Shown: positions 48,668 through 58,216, counted from the first letter of the stretch. The stretch is DNA of 64,000 bases from Limosilactobacillus sp. (GCF_022482365.1 NZ_JAKVPE010000001.1:1240001-1304000); one strand, 5' to 3'. Notes: generated by a model not told the origin, from the letters alone. Program-made: numbers and translations.

Positions 48668-49840
48668 GTGAAAAAAATTAAAAACCACAGCCCGCTGCTG
48701 CTCCTCGGGCTGCTCCTGCTCGGTGTCTGCATGCGTATGCCGATCACCGCAATTCCTTCAGTCGTCAAGGAAATCGCCGCGACCTTTAACGTCGCCCCAA
48801 CCAGCTTGGGGATCCTGACGACCATCCCGCTGCTCTGTTTCGGCCTGCTTTCCGCATTGGTCTCTTCGACCGCTCAACGCCTGGGGAACGAGCTGACCTT
48901 GGAGATTGCCATGGTCCTGATGTTCATCGGTTCCTACCTGCGAATCATCAACTTCACTTGGCTGATCTTGGGGACGGCGCTGGTCGGGATCGCGATCACC
49001 TGCATCAACGTCCTCCTGCCAGCCATCATTGCCGATAAGTATCCGGACAAGATCGGGAGCGTCACCGGGATGTACAACACCGCGATGACCCTTTTCGCGG
49101 CGATCGGGGCCTACGCAATCACCCCGATTACTCATCAGAGCTCCTGGCAAACCGCGGTCACGATTATCAGCGCCATCGCCTTGATCACCGCCATCGTCTG
49201 GCTGCCAAACCTGAAGTACAACGAGCGGGTCGCCAACACGGCCGCTACTCAGGAAACTAAGGGGACCAACATGTGGAAGAACATGAACGCCTGGTGGCTC
49301 TTGCTCTTCTTCGGTGGACAATGCTTCGTCTTCTACAGCATCGTTGCCTGGCTGCCGTCCATTGCTATGGACGCCGGCCTGTCCAGTAACCAGGCCAGCC
49401 TGATCGCCGGCCTGCTCCAGCTCTTCTCAATCCCGTTCGCCTTCCTGATTCCGGTGATCGCCACCCGGATGACCAACCGGCAGCCAATCATGCTCTTCGC
49501 GGGGATCGTCTCGATGCTGGGCACGCTGATGATGTTCTTCCATGTCGGCTCCTTTGCCTATTTCTGCATCGTTGCCCTACTCCTGGGTGCCGGAACCACG
49601 ACGACCTTCGTCTTAGCCATGACCCTCTTTGGCCTCAAGACGAAGAACGCCACCGATACCCGGAGCCTGTCCGGAATGGTTCAATCCGTCGGCTATCTGA
49701 TTTCGGCGCTGGGTCCGATCGTGGTCGGCAACCTGAACGCACAGACGCACGGTTGGTTCGCCAGCCTGGTTGTCATCATGATTGCCGCCCTCTTCTTCAC
49801 CGTCTGTGGGGTTCTCGCGGAACGGCACCAATATATTTAA
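48668..49840 (+). CDS. MFS transporter, CynX/NimT family
   Basis: A 390-residue major facilitator protein with 12 helices. The N-terminus LLLLGVCMRMPITAIPSVVKEIAATFNVAPTSLGILTTIPLLCFG is characteristic of the cyanate/nitroimidazole (CynX) group. A GTG start lies behind AAGAAAGGACGAATCTC. The substrate is unknown. It stands alone, followed by a terminator. Confidence 0.88.
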   Translation: MKKIKNHSPLLLLGLLLLGVCMRMPITAIPSVVKEIAATFNVAPTSLGILTTIPLLCFGLLSALVSSTAQRLGNELTLEIAMVLMFIGSYLRIINFTWLILGTALVGIAITCINVLLPAIIADKYPDKIGSVTGMYNTAMTLFAAIGAYAITPITHQSSWQTAVTIISAIALITAIVWLPNLKYNERVANTAATQETKGTNMWKNMNAWWLLLFFGGQCFVFYSIVAWLPSIAMDAGLSSNQASLIAGLLQLFSIPFAFLIPVIATRMTNRQPIMLFAGIVSMLGTLMMFFHVGSFAYFCIVALLLGAGTTTTFVLAMTLFGLKTKNATDTRSLSGMVQSVGYLISALGPIVVGNLNAQTHGWFASLVVIMIAALFFTVCGVLAERHQYI

Positions 49841-49848
49841 CATTTATC

Positions 49849-49884
49849 TAGGGACTGTCGTATAACTTCGGCGGTCCCTTTTTA
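49849..49884 (+). terminator. Terminator after CynX-type transporter
   Basis: GGGAC pairs with GTCCC with an inner CG-rich pairing, then TTTTT. It lies ten bases past the stop codon. Confidence 0.75.
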
Positions 49885-50070
49885 ATTGTCCAAATTTTAG
49901 TAAACAATTTTGTTCTAGACCAATAAATGACAAGCGGTTAGCAAATGACGATCATGACGCTTTTTCCCCCTCCTATTCCATTTCTGGGCCGCCTGACAAA
50001 TCTGCGCAAACGGTTTCTTTTTTAGTGCAGAAGCGGCCTGAAGAGTATATAATTGAACCGTTATAGAATT

Positions 50071-50086
50071 TTCTGAAATTTCAGAA
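50071..50086. promoter_or_regulatory. 16-bp palindrome ahead of the zwf ribosome site
   Basis: TTCTGAAATTTCAGAA is a perfect inverted repeat directly in front of AAGGAG, about 25 bases downstream of a TATAAT. It could be an operator at the transcription start or a small mRNA hairpin next to the ribosome site. Confidence 0.45.
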
Positions 50087-50099
50087 GGAGTGAACATTT

Positions 50100-51581
50100 T
50101 TGGCTACAGAAAATAAAGCTGTCATTACGTTATTTGGGGCAACCGGTGATCTAGCTAAGCGGAAGCTGTACACGGCTCTCTTCAAGCTCTACCAAAAGGG
50201 CTACTTGGCTGACCACTTTGCATTGCTCGGTACCTCCCGTCACGAATACAGTGACGACGAATTCCAACAACTTGTTCGTGACTCCATTAAGGACGTTAAC
50301 GAAACCCGTTCAGGCGAAGCAGAAGAATTCTCTACGCACTTCTTCTACAAGGCACACGATGTCACCAAGCCTGAACACTACACCGCACTGAAGGAACGGA
50401 TTGTGGAACTCGACAAGCAATTCGGCACCGACGGCAATCGTCTCTTCTACATGTCCATGGCACCACAATTCTTCGGTACCATCGCACTGAACCTGAAGAA
50501 GCAGGGGCTCTTAAGCGACGACGGTTTCAACCGCCTGGTTATTGAAAAGCCATTCGGCCGGGACTTTGATTCCGCTAAGAAGCTGAACGACGAATTGTCC
50601 AAGACCTTCGATGAAAACCAAATCTTCCGGATCGACCACTACCTGGGTAAGGAAATGGTTCAAAACATCCAAGCACTGCGCTTTGGTAACACGATCATCG
50701 AATCCCTCTGGAACAACCGTTACATCGACAACATCCAGGTAACCCTGAGTGAAAAGCTGGGTGTCGAAGAGCGTGCCGGCTACTACGACAACTCCGGTGC
50801 CCTGCGTGACATGGTTCAAAACCACATCATGCAGATCGTTGCTCAACTGGCAATGGAACAGCCTGTTTCCTTCACCGACTCCGATGTCCGGGTTGAAAAG
50901 ATTAAGGCCCTGCGTTCTCTGCGGGTCTACACCCCATCCGAAGCCGCAGCCAACTTTGTTCGTGGTCAGTACGACGCCGGCAACGGCACGGAAGCTTACC
51001 GTGACGCCGACGGGGTTGACCCAGAATCCGGTACCGAAACCTTCGTTGCCGCCAAGCTCCTGTTTGACAACTACCGCTGGTCAGGTGTGCCATTCTACGT
51101 TCGGACTGGTAAGAAGTTAGCCGACAAGTTCACCCGGATCGACGTTGTCTTCAAGAAGCCATTGATCGACATCTTCGCCGACCCACGCCACGAAAGCGAC
51201 CAATCCCTGAACTCCAACGTTCTGACGATCTACGTTGAACCAAAGTCTGGTTTCGGTCTGCAGCTGAACGCCAAGCGCGCCGGTCAGGGCTTCGTTACCC
51301 AACCAGTTGACCTGTCTTACCTGCAAAGCGACAACGATAAGAAGGAAGCGCCAGAACCGTACGAACGGCTCTTCCACGATGCTCTGGAAGGCAACCACAC
51401 CAACTTCGCATCATGGGCTGAAATTGCCTACGCATGGAAGTTCGTGGACGTTATCCGGAAGCTCTGGGACATCGAAAAGCCACAGTTCCCTAACTACACG
51501 CCTGGTTCCATGGGCCCAGCTGCTTCTGACGAGCTGCTTGCCCGTGACGGCCGGAAGTGGGTTTACCAACTCAACCACTAA
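50100..51581 (+). CDS. zwf: Glucose-6-phosphate 1-dehydrogenase
   Basis: A 493-residue enzyme that oxidises glucose 6-phosphate to 6-phosphogluconolactone, the entry to the phosphoketolase pathway. NADP loop ITLFGATGDLAKRKLY is at residues 9-24. The substrate and catalytic motif RIDHYLGKEMVQN is near 177 (His and Lys). WSGVPFYVRTGKKL is near 325. A TTG start follows AAGGAGTGAACATTTT. It lies upstream of gnd, but each gene has its own terminator, so they form a functional pair rather than one operon. Confidence 0.97.
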   Translation: MATENKAVITLFGATGDLAKRKLYTALFKLYQKGYLADHFALLGTSRHEYSDDEFQQLVRDSIKDVNETRSGEAEEFSTHFFYKAHDVTKPEHYTALKERIVELDKQFGTDGNRLFYMSMAPQFFGTIALNLKKQGLLSDDGFNRLVIEKPFGRDFDSAKKLNDELSKTFDENQIFRIDHYLGKEMVQNIQALRFGNTIIESLWNNRYIDNIQVTLSEKLGVEERAGYYDNSGALRDMVQNHIMQIVAQLAMEQPVSFTDSDVRVEKIKALRSLRVYTPSEAAANFVRGQYDAGNGTEAYRDADGVDPESGTETFVAAKLLFDNYRWSGVPFYVRTGKKLADKFTRIDVVFKKPLIDIFADPRHESDQSLNSNVLTIYVEPKSGFGLQLNAKRAGQGFVTQPVDLSYLQSDNDKKEAPEPYERLFHDALEGNHTNFASWAEIAYAWKFVDVIRKLWDIEKPQFPNYTPGSMGPAASDELLARDGRKWVYQLNH

Positions 51582-51589
51582 AAATAATC

Positions 51590-51628
51590 AAAAAGCTTTA
51601 AGGCTGCAAAGTCTTAAGGCTTTTTTAT
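51590..51628 (+). terminator. Terminator after zwf
   Basis: AAAAAGCTTTAAG and CTTAAGGCTTTTTT form an imperfect stem around a 10-base loop. Confidence 0.82.
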
Positions 51629-51721
51629 GTTGAATGGTTTTCAATTGCAGTATTTTACCGATTTGCTATAATGGTAACTGTGAAATGACTCACAAGTTTT
51701 GATATGAGGAGAGTGACTTGA

Positions 51722-53158
51722 ATGTCTGATCAAAAAGCACAAATTGGTGTTGTTGGTTTAGCTGTCATGGGGAAGAACCTGGCCCTGAACATCGAAAGTC
51801 GCGGTTTTACCGTTGGTGTTTACAACCGGCACCGCAACCGGACCGATGAAATGATGAAGGACCACAGCGACAAGAAGCTGGTCCCAAGCTACACGATTGA
51901 GGATTTCGTCGCTTCGCTGGAAAAGCCACGGCGGATCCTGATGATGGTCAAGGCTGGGAAGCCAACTGACGCCGTCATCGACGAACTGCTGCCACTGCTT
52001 GACAAGGGTGACGTCCTGATCGATGGTGGGAACACCAACTTCCACGACACGATGGCCCGGAACGCCAAGCTTGACAAGTCCGGCATTAACTTCATCGGCA
52101 TGGGTGTTTCCGGTGGTGAACTCGGTGCTCTCCACGGCCCAGCCCTGATGCCTGGTGGTCAAAAGGAAGCCTACGACCTGGTTGAACCAATCCTGACCCA
52201 GATCGCTGCCAAGGCCGAAGAAGATGGCAAGCCATGCGTTACCTACGTTGGTCCAAACGGGGCCGGTCACTACGTCAAGATGGTCCACAACGGGATCGAA
52301 TACGGTGATGAAGAGCTGATCGACGAAAGCTACAACATCATGCGCAACGTCTTAAAGATGCCGGTTGACGACATTGCCAAGACCTTTGCCGAATGGAACA
52401 AGGGCGAGCTGTCCTCCTACTTGGTTGACATCACTGCCGACATCCTGACCCGCAAGGATGACATTGGTGACGACAAGTCCAAGCCAATCGTCGACATGAT
52501 CCTCGACCGGGGTGCCAACAAGGGTACCGGGAAGTGGAGTTCCGAGACGGCCCTCGACGGTGGCGCACCACAGTCCGTAATCACCGAAGCCGTTTACGCT
52601 CGTTACATCTCAATGATGAAGGACGAGCGGGTGGCCGCAAGCAAGGAATTGCCTGACGTCACCGAGGACGTTTCCATCGCCGACAAGCAGGAAATGATCG
52701 AAAAGATTCGGGAAGCCCTCTACTTCGGTAAGGTTATGTCCTATGCTCAAGGATTCGAGCAGATGCGGATCGATTCCGAACGTTACAACTGGAACCTCAA
52801 GATGGGTGAATTAGCCCAGATTTGGCGTGCCGGCTGCATCATTCGGGCCCAATTCCTGCAAAACATCACCGATGCCTTCGACAAGAACCCTGACCTGAAG
52901 AACCTGCTCCTGGATGACTACTTCAAGGACATCACCAAGAAGTACCAGCAGGCTATCCGGGACGTGGTTTCACTGGCTGTTAAGGCTGGTGTCCCTGTCC
53001 CTGCCCTGTCCGCCGCTATTTCCTACTACGACTCCTACCGGGCAAAGGTTCTACCTGCCAACTTGCTGCAAGCCCAGCGTGACTACTTCGGTGCTCACAC
53101 TTACGAGCGGGTTGATCGCCCAGGCAACTACCACTACAGCTGGTACGAAGAACAATAA
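51722..53158 (+). CDS. gnd: 6-phosphogluconate dehydrogenase (decarboxylating)
   Basis: A 478-residue enzyme that converts 6-phosphogluconate to ribulose 5-phosphate, CO2 and NADPH. The coenzyme loop [21 protein letters not shown] is at residues 8-28, [21 protein letters not shown] near 128, the catalytic Lys in [14 protein letters not shown] near 184, and the signature [13 protein letters not shown] near 260. AGGAGAG precedes the ATG. It works downstream of zwf and upstream of the phosphoketolase at 34 kb. Confidence 0.97.
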   Translation: MSDQKAQIGVVGLAVMGKNLALNIESRGFTVGVYNRHRNRTDEMMKDHSDKKLVPSYTIEDFVASLEKPRRILMMVKAGKPTDAVIDELLPLLDKGDVLIDGGNTNFHDTMARNAKLDKSGINFIGMGVSGGELGALHGPALMPGGQKEAYDLVEPILTQIAAKAEEDGKPCVTYVGPNGAGHYVKMVHNGIEYGDEELIDESYNIMRNVLKMPVDDIAKTFAEWNKGELSSYLVDITADILTRKDDIGDDKSKPIVDMILDRGANKGTGKWSSETALDGGAPQSVITEAVYARYISMMKDERVAASKELPDVTEDVSIADKQEMIEKIREALYFGKVMSYAQGFEQMRIDSERYNWNLKMGELAQIWRAGCIIRAQFLQNITDAFDKNPDLKNLLLDDYFKDITKKYQQAIRDVVSLAVKAGVPVPALSAAISYYDSYRAKVLPANLLQAQRDYFGAHTYERVDRPGNYHYSWYEEQ

Positions 53159-53180
53159 TTTATTCGATCGCTTTTAACAT

Positions 53181-53232
53181 AAAATAGTGCAGTTCGATCA
53201 ATTAGCGAATTAATCGACTGCACTATTTTTTT
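53181..53232 (+). terminator. Terminator after gnd
   Basis: AAAATAGTGCAGT pairs with ACTGCACTATTTTTTT with an inner CGAT/ATCG pairing. The roughly 200 bases that follow, up to the LacS promoter, show no gene or clear repeat. Confidence 0.88.
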
Positions 53233-53430
53233 GCGATTAATAAACACAACGTCCCACCAAAATGCTCAACGAAAATTTGCAAAATGTTTACTAGGCAAAT
53301 GATAAATTTTGTTATTTTCCGGGGCCCTTTCCACCGCCGCTAAGTCAGTTTACAGAACAGTTTGTGCCCAATGTGCACGATTGAGCTTAAATCACAAGTT
53401 GATTTCTCGTAAAACTTTACTAAAAAAGCA

Positions 53431-53459
53431 TTGACATATTTATTGAAAGCGCTTAACAT
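53431..53459 (+). promoter_or_regulatory. Promoter with embedded cre box for the LacS-type transporter
   Basis: TTGACA (53431), a 17-base spacer and TAACAT (53454) form the promoter. TTGAAAGCGCTTAAC (53443-53457) fits the CcpA consensus WTGAAARCGYTTWNN at every position and spans the spacer and -10 box, so strong glucose repression is expected. Confidence 0.8.
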
Positions 53460-53505
53460 TACACTTGTAAGTTATTTCAAGTTGTTGCAGAAAAGAGGAG
53501 TCAAT

Positions 53506-55461
53506 ATGGATAGTTCAAAGCAAGAGCAACATGTTGTCCGCTCGCGTGTCGCGTACTCACTCGGGGCATTTGGACATGATGCTTTCTTTGCATTACTTTC
53601 TACTTACTTTATGATGTACGTTACCGGTCACTTGTTTGACTCTGGTAATAAGGCATTCGATAACCGCATGGTTGGTTATGTTACCATGATCATCCTGGTT
53701 CTGCGGATTGGTGAATTGATCATCGACCCAATGATCGGGAACGCAATTGACCGGACCCATACTAAATGGGGTAAGTTCAAGCCATGGGTTGTCGGCGGTG
53801 GTATTATTTCTGCCGTTCTGTTAGCCGCACTGTTTACGCCATTTGGTGGACTGAACCTCAGTAACCCAGTTCTTTACCTGATTCTGTTTGCTATTGTTTA
53901 CATCATTATGGACGTATTCTATTCATTCAATGATGTTGGGTTCTGGTCAATGGTTCCAGCGATGTCCTTCGATTCACACGAACGTGACAAGATCGCTACC
54001 TTTGCCCGTGTTGGTTCAACGATTGGTGGTCAGATCATTGGTTTCGTAATCATGCCAATGGTTCTGTTCTTCTCCGTTAAGCAAAATGGCGGAACCGGTG
54101 ATGACCGTGGTTGGTTTATCTTCGCCGTCATCGTTGCCGCCATCTCAGCTATCACGGCTGTCGGTGTTGGGATGTTTACTCACGAACAGCAATCACTGTT
54201 GCGTGAAAACAAAGAGCAGACGAAGTTTAAGGATATCCTGAAGATCCTGGTTAAGAATGACCAGCTGCTTGCAATTGCGATGTCCTACCTGTTCTTCACT
54301 ACTGGTCAGACCCTGCTGAACAGTTTTGAACTCTACTACTTCACTTACATCTTAGGCAACTCACGGGCCTTCTCCATCTTGGGTGGTCTGAACACGGTTG
54401 TCGGTGTGATTTCTGTCTTCGCCTTCCCACTCTTCTCTGGTAAGATTGGTCGTCACAAGTTATTCTATGGCGCCGCTTCAATCGAAGTTGTGGGTGCCCT
54501 GATCTTTGCCTTTGCTGGCAAGTCCTTAGCACTGGTTCTGCTTGGTGCTGAACTGTTCTTCATTCCACAACCAATTATCTTCCTGGTTGTTCTGATGACC
54601 ATTACTGACTCCGTTGAATACGGTCAGTTAAAGCTTGGTCACCGTGATGAATCATTGACCCTGTCAGTTCGTCCACTGCTCGATAAGTTCGGTGGTGCCG
54701 TTGCCAACGGTGTTGTTGGGATGGCAACCGTTGCTGCCGGGATGACCGGTGGTGCTACCGCCGCTACTGTTACTGCACACGGCGTTTCCATCTTCAAGAT
54801 TTACATGTTCTTAATTCCAATTTCCTTAATCATTGTTGGTATTATTATCTTTGCCCTCAAGGTTAAGCTGGATGAATCTTCACACGCCAAGATCGTTGCC
54901 CAACTCGAAAAGACCTGGGGCAAGCACCTTGGTGACACGGACAGTGACGACACTGAAGCCACTGCTGCTCCTGCTCCACAGCCAGGCGTTACCGAAATCC
55001 CAGCCCCAGTTGCTGGTAGCTTAGTTGCTCTTAAGGACGTCAAGGACCCTGCCTTTGCTAACGGCAGCATGGGTCAAGGATTTGCCCTGAAGCCATCCGA
55101 CGGTAAGGTTTACGCACCATTTGCCGGGACCGTTCGGGCAACCTTCTCCACGAAGCACGCGGTTGGTCTGGTTTCCGACAGCGGCGTTGCACTGCTGATC
55201 CACGTCGGGATTGACACTGTTCAGCTGCACGGTACTGGTTTCGTTACCTACTTCGACAAGGGTCAACACGTCGAAAAGGGCGATGAACTGATGGAATTCT
55301 GGGACCCAACCATTAAGAAGGCTGGCCTCGATGATACCGTCATCGTTACCGTCACTAACAGTGAAGAGTTTGACTTCGAACTGGAGAAGCAAGCCGGCGA
55401 AGAAGTCACCGTTAAGGACAATGTTTTGAAGGTCACCAAGAAGGATCTGGAAAACAAGTAA
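53506..55461 (+). CDS. lacS: GPH-family glycoside symporter with C-terminal IIA domain (LacS/RafP type)
   Basis: A 651-residue fusion: a 12-helix glycoside-pentoside-hexuronide symporter (residues 10-480), a Pro/Ala-rich linker (TAAPAPQPG) and a PTS IIA-glucose domain (500-645). The phosphorylatable His is in LLIHVGIDTVQLHGTGF near 565. In LacS, phosphorylation by HPr(His-P) tunes exchange of lactose or galactose. AGAGGAGTCAAT precedes the ATG at 53506. No beta-galactosidase or alpha-galactosidase gene is in the window, so the sugar is uncertain and the symbol is by family. Confidence 0.88.
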   Translation: MDSSKQEQHVVRSRVAYSLGAFGHDAFFALLSTYFMMYVTGHLFDSGNKAFDNRMVGYVTMIILVLRIGELIIDPMIGNAIDRTHTKWGKFKPWVVGGGIISAVLLAALFTPFGGLNLSNPVLYLILFAIVYIIMDVFYSFNDVGFWSMVPAMSFDSHERDKIATFARVGSTIGGQIIGFVIMPMVLFFSVKQNGGTGDDRGWFIFAVIVAAISAITAVGVGMFTHEQQSLLRENKEQTKFKDILKILVKNDQLLAIAMSYLFFTTGQTLLNSFELYYFTYILGNSRAFSILGGLNTVVGVISVFAFPLFSGKIGRHKLFYGAASIEVVGALIFAFAGKSLALVLLGAELFFIPQPIIFLVVLMTITDSVEYGQLKLGHRDESLTLSVRPLLDKFGGAVANGVVGMATVAAGMTGGATAATVTAHGVSIFKIYMFLIPISLIIVGIIIFALKVKLDESSHAKIVAQLEKTWGKHLGDTDSDDTEATAAPAPQPGVTEIPAPVAGSLVALKDVKDPAFANGSMGQGFALKPSDGKVYAPFAGTVRATFSTKHAVGLVSDSGVALLIHVGIDTVQLHGTGFVTYFDKGQHVEKGDELMEFWDPTIKKAGLDDTVIVTVTNSEEFDFELEKQAGEEVTVKDNVLKVTKKDLENK

Positions 55462-55499
55462 TTGTCTCTTAATTAAACCAAGAGGCCGCGGCCCCAAAT

Positions 55500-55540
55500 A
55501 AAAAGACTCGCTCGGGAGAAATCCCGAACGGGTCTTTTTT
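55500..55540. terminator. Bidirectional terminator
   Basis: AAAAAGACTCGCTCGGGA pairs with TCCCGAACGGGTCTTTTTT (few mismatches). It serves the transporter and the convergent MerR gene. Confidence 0.88.
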
Positions 55541-55542
55541 GC

Positions 55543-56055
55543 TTATGCTTGTTGCTTGGCCGCGTAGTTCTTTTGGTAGTCGATCAGCTCCTTGATGTCG
55601 TGACACTTTGCCAGGGCCGCCTGGTACTGCTCGTGGATGTCTGGATCGACCCGCTCGCCCTCAGCAGTCTGGATCATGTGGATCTCCTCGGTCCCCGCCT
55701 CCAGAGCCGTCTTGAAGTACCACATCTTATAGTGGAGGAAGTCCTGCTGGGCCTTGAGCTCCGCAATCTGCTTGGCAACCGCCTGCTCTTCCCTGGCCAG
55801 GAGCTCGTAACGATCCTCTAAGGTGACGTCACCTTCCATACAGAGGTCGATGAAGTGACGGATTTCACTGATCGTCATCCCACACTTCTTCATGCACTCA
55901 ATTACTTCCAGGAAGTTAAGATCGTTGTCCTTAAAGGAACGCCGGCCGGCCTCATCGCGGTCAACAAAGGGCAGCAGCCCCTTCTTATCATAGAAACGGA
56001 GGGTTGAGGTTGGCACGTCCATCTTCTTTGCCACATCGCCAATTGAATATCTCAT
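55543..56055 (-). CDS. MerR family transcriptional regulator
   Basis: A 170-residue regulator. The N-terminal winged helix is YSIGDVAKKMDVPTSTLRFYDKKGLLPFVDRDEAGRRSF (residues 3-41), followed by the dimerisation coiled coil (70-115). There is no Cys cluster for metal sensing, so it fits the AdhR/BltR-like organic-signal subgroup. It is divergent from the SDR gene across a MerR-type promoter and probably activates that gene pair. Confidence 0.92.
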   Translation of the reverse strand: MRYSIGDVAKKMDVPTSTLRFYDKKGLLPFVDRDEAGRRSFKDNDLNFLEVIECMKKCGMTISEIRHFIDLCMEGDVTLEDRYELLAREEQAVAKQIAELKAQQDFLHYKMWYFKTALEAGTEEIHMIQTAEGERVDPDIHEQYQAALAKCHDIKELIDYQKNYAAKQQA

Positions 56056-56075
56056 AAAAAAATCCGTCCTTCCTG

Positions 56076-56106
56076 TTGACTTAAACCATAGTTTAACTTG
56101 TAGTAT
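56076..56106 (+). promoter_or_regulatory. MerR-type promoter with 19-bp spacer and operator
   Basis: TTGACT (56076-56081), a 19-base spacer and TAGTAT (56101-56106). The spacer contains TTAAACCATAGTTTAA, an inverted repeat. A stretched 19-base spacer with a dyad inside is the hallmark of promoters that MerR proteins activate by DNA distortion. Confidence 0.82.
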
Positions 56107-56160
56107 AGCACTTGTAGATAAGAAACAGCAAAAAAGAGTTTAACAAAGGAGATTTTTATT

Positions 56161-57012
56161 ATGAGTAAAACATGGTTAGTTACTGGTACCCACACCGGCT
56201 TTGGTAAGCAGTTAGCAATTCAATTGGCCCAGCACGACGACATCAACCTCGTCGCCACCTCCCGGAAGGCCGGGCAGCTGGACTACCTGGACCAATACGA
56301 CCACGGCCAAATCGCCAAGGTGATCTTGGACGTCACCAAGCACGATCAGGTGGTAGCCGCTGTTAAGAGCGCTACCGAGCGTTTCGGTGGCATCGACGTC
56401 CTGGTCAACAACGCTGGGCTCGGTTACTTCGGCACCTTTGAAGAGTCTAACTTGGAAGACGTCAAGTACATGTTTGACGTCAACGTCTGGGGACTGGTTG
56501 ACATGACCCGTGAGACACTGCCGATCATGCGGAAGCAAAAGTCCGGCGTGATCGTCAACTTCTCGTCGATCGGTGGTCTCTACTCCTTCCCGACCCTTTC
56601 CTTCTACCACGGCACCAAGTACGCCGTCGAAGGGATCACGGGCTCGATCGAAGAGGAAGTCAAGGGCCTTGGCATCAAGACCATGCTGGTTGAGCCAAGC
56701 GGCTTCCGGACCGACTGGGCGGGGCGGTCATCACACAAGACGATGCCGACCCACGATGACTACGAGCAGTTCACCAAGTTCATCGATGACATGGCTAACG
56801 GTGCCCACCACGAGCCTGGTGACCCTGTGATGGCCGCTGAGATCATCATTGATCAGGTCACCAACCATAGCGACCAGTTGCCAACCCACCTGCCACTGGG
56901 CAAGATCTCATCGGACCTGGCAATTGACAAGTACACCAAGTTGCTGCAACAATTTAAGGATGAACGTGAATTGTCACTCTCTGCTGATCGTCCTGAAAGG
57001 AATGATAACTAG
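56161..57012 (+). CDS. Short-chain dehydrogenase/reductase
   Basis: A 283-residue SDR oxidoreductase. Cofactor loop VTGTHTGFGKQLAIQL (TGxxxGxG, with His in place of a small residue) is at residues 6-21, NNAGLGYFG (NNAG) near 81, catalytic Ser in VNFSSIGGLYSFP near 137, and YHGTKYAVEG (YxxxK) near 152. It resembles the YbbO/DltE-like group that reduces small aldehydes or ketones. An AAGGAGA box precedes the ATG. It is activated presumably by the divergent MerR and overlaps the acetyltransferase gene by one base. Confidence 0.92.
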   Translation: MSKTWLVTGTHTGFGKQLAIQLAQHDDINLVATSRKAGQLDYLDQYDHGQIAKVILDVTKHDQVVAAVKSATERFGGIDVLVNNAGLGYFGTFEESNLEDVKYMFDVNVWGLVDMTRETLPIMRKQKSGVIVNFSSIGGLYSFPTLSFYHGTKYAVEGITGSIEEEVKGLGIKTMLVEPSGFRTDWAGRSSHKTMPTHDDYEQFTKFIDDMANGAHHEPGDPVMAAEIIIDQVTNHSDQLPTHLPLGKISSDLAIDKYTKLLQQFKDERELSLSADRPERNDN

Positions 57013-57575
57013 TGTCTGAACTCGACAAGCTTGAAGCGGGCGAATGGTACAACTTCGGTGCTCCCGAGGTGGCGGCCCGCAAGCTCAACGCGGCCACCCT
57101 TGCCCAAGAATTCAACGCCATCCCCGAAAACGAAGCTGAAAAACAAGAGGCCAAGGCCCGTGAGATCCTCGGTTCCGCCGGAAAGAACCTGGTGATCCAC
57201 TCCACCTTTAATTTCGACTACGGCAAGAACATCCACGTCGGCGACAACTTCCTGGCCAACTACAACTTGACCGTCCTGGACATCGCCCCAGTGAACATCG
57301 GTGACAACGTCTGGATCGGTCCGAACACCGATATCTACACCGTCAACCATCCCCTGACAGTCAAGGGGCGGCGGGAACGCCTGGGAATCGGCAAGCCAGT
57401 TACCATCGGCAATGACGTCTGGATCGGTGGCCATTCCACCATCTGCCCAGGAGTTACGATTGGTAACGGGGTCGTCGTGGCCGCGGGATCGGTCGTCACC
57501 AAGGACATCCCGGATAACGTCGTCGTGGGCGGCGTCCCGGCCAAGGTGATCAAACAGATTCAACAAGAAGACTAA
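57012..57575 (+). CDS. Maltose/galactoside O-acetyltransferase-like (hexapeptide repeat)
   Basis: A 187-residue left-handed beta-helix acetyltransferase. Residues 1-55 match the Mac N-terminal segment (LEAGEWYNFGAPEVAARKLNAATLAQEFNAI). Hexapeptide repeats fill residues 60-175 (VHVGDNFLANYN, VNIGDNVWIGPNTDIYTVNHP with the catalytic His, VTIGNDVWIGGHSTICPGVTIGNGVVVAAGSVV). The GTG start overlaps the SDR stop codon by one base, so translation is coupled; GAAAGGAATG precedes it. It transfers acetyl groups to sugars or detoxifies non-metabolised glycosides. Confidence 0.9.
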   Translation: MSELDKLEAGEWYNFGAPEVAARKLNAATLAQEFNAIPENEAEKQEAKAREILGSAGKNLVIHSTFNFDYGKNIHVGDNFLANYNLTVLDIAPVNIGDNVWIGPNTDIYTVNHPLTVKGRRERLGIGKPVTIGNDVWIGGHSTICPGVTIGNGVVVAAGSVVTKDIPDNVVVGGVPAKVIKQIQQED

Positions 57576-57577
57576 CC

Positions 57578-57621
57578 AAAAAATCATCCGTGAATCAAAA
57601 AACGATTCACGGATGATTTTT
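57578..57621. terminator. Bidirectional terminator
   Basis: AAAAATCATCCGTGAATC pairs perfectly with GATTCACGGATGATTTTT around a seven-base loop. It serves the acetyltransferase and the convergent stress-protein gene. Confidence 0.92.
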
Positions 57622-57643
57622 AATTCAGATTATAATCAGGCGC

Positions 57644-58111
57644 TTAGTCCTTAGGCTGGTCCACGTCGGTCCGGACAACCAGGACGTCAACGGGGGCGTT
57701 CCGCTTAACGTAGGAGGTAACGGAGCCCATGACCGCCCGCTGCATCCGAGAAAGGCCACTAGCACCCATGATGATCATGTCATTGTGGTGATCGTGTGGG
57801 AAGTCGAAGGAGATAATGGTCTTCGGGTTCCCCAGCCGAATGTGGATGTCTAAGTTGTCAAAGCCGTCCTTGGTCTTGGCGGACTTCAACAGGCCGTCCA
57901 GGTATTCCTTGGACTTGTCAACCAACTGGTAGGCAATACTGCCATCGGACATTCCGGCGAAGTTGTAGGCCATTGCCCGGGTGTCAATGACGTTTAAGAT
58001 GTCAATGTGCGCCCCGTTTCGCTTAGCAACAAAGATTGCCCGGTGCAGTGCTTGCTCGGATTCTTTTGAGCCGTCGACTGGTACTAAAATGTTTTGGTAT
58101 TCTTGATCCAT
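57644..58111 (-). CDS. Universal stress protein (UspA family), second copy
   Basis: A 155-residue UspA-family protein with NILVPVDGSKESEQALHRAI at the start and DMIIMGASGLSRMQRAVMGSVTSYVKRNAPVDVLVV near residue 110 (ATP-binding G-x-x-G pattern). GTGGAGGCTTATTATT precedes the ATG at 58111. A -10-like TACAAT lies about 40 bases upstream, next to a partial cre-like GAAAGCGCTAT. It resembles the copy at 23.7 kb. An IS30 element sits 120 bases upstream of its start. Confidence 0.92.
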   Translation of the reverse strand: MDQEYQNILVPVDGSKESEQALHRAIFVAKRNGAHIDILNVIDTRAMAYNFAGMSDGSIAYQLVDKSKEYLDGLLKSAKTKDGFDNLDIHIRLGNPKTIISFDFPHDHHNDMIIMGASGLSRMQRAVMGSVTSYVKRNAPVDVLVVRTDVDQPKD

Positions 58112-58216
58112 AATAATAAGCCTCCACTTCAAACAGCTTTTGTATATATTGTAACATTATTTATAGCGCTTTCGTAACTCTGCTTGCCGAATCAGGCAAC
58201 TTTTTGAAATCCTTTT

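Noticed and set aside
53233-53430. Small gene or RNA between gnd and the LacS-type transporter
   Set aside because: About 200 bases with no ribosome site, convincing frame or stable hairpin; it appears to be only a leader or spacer.
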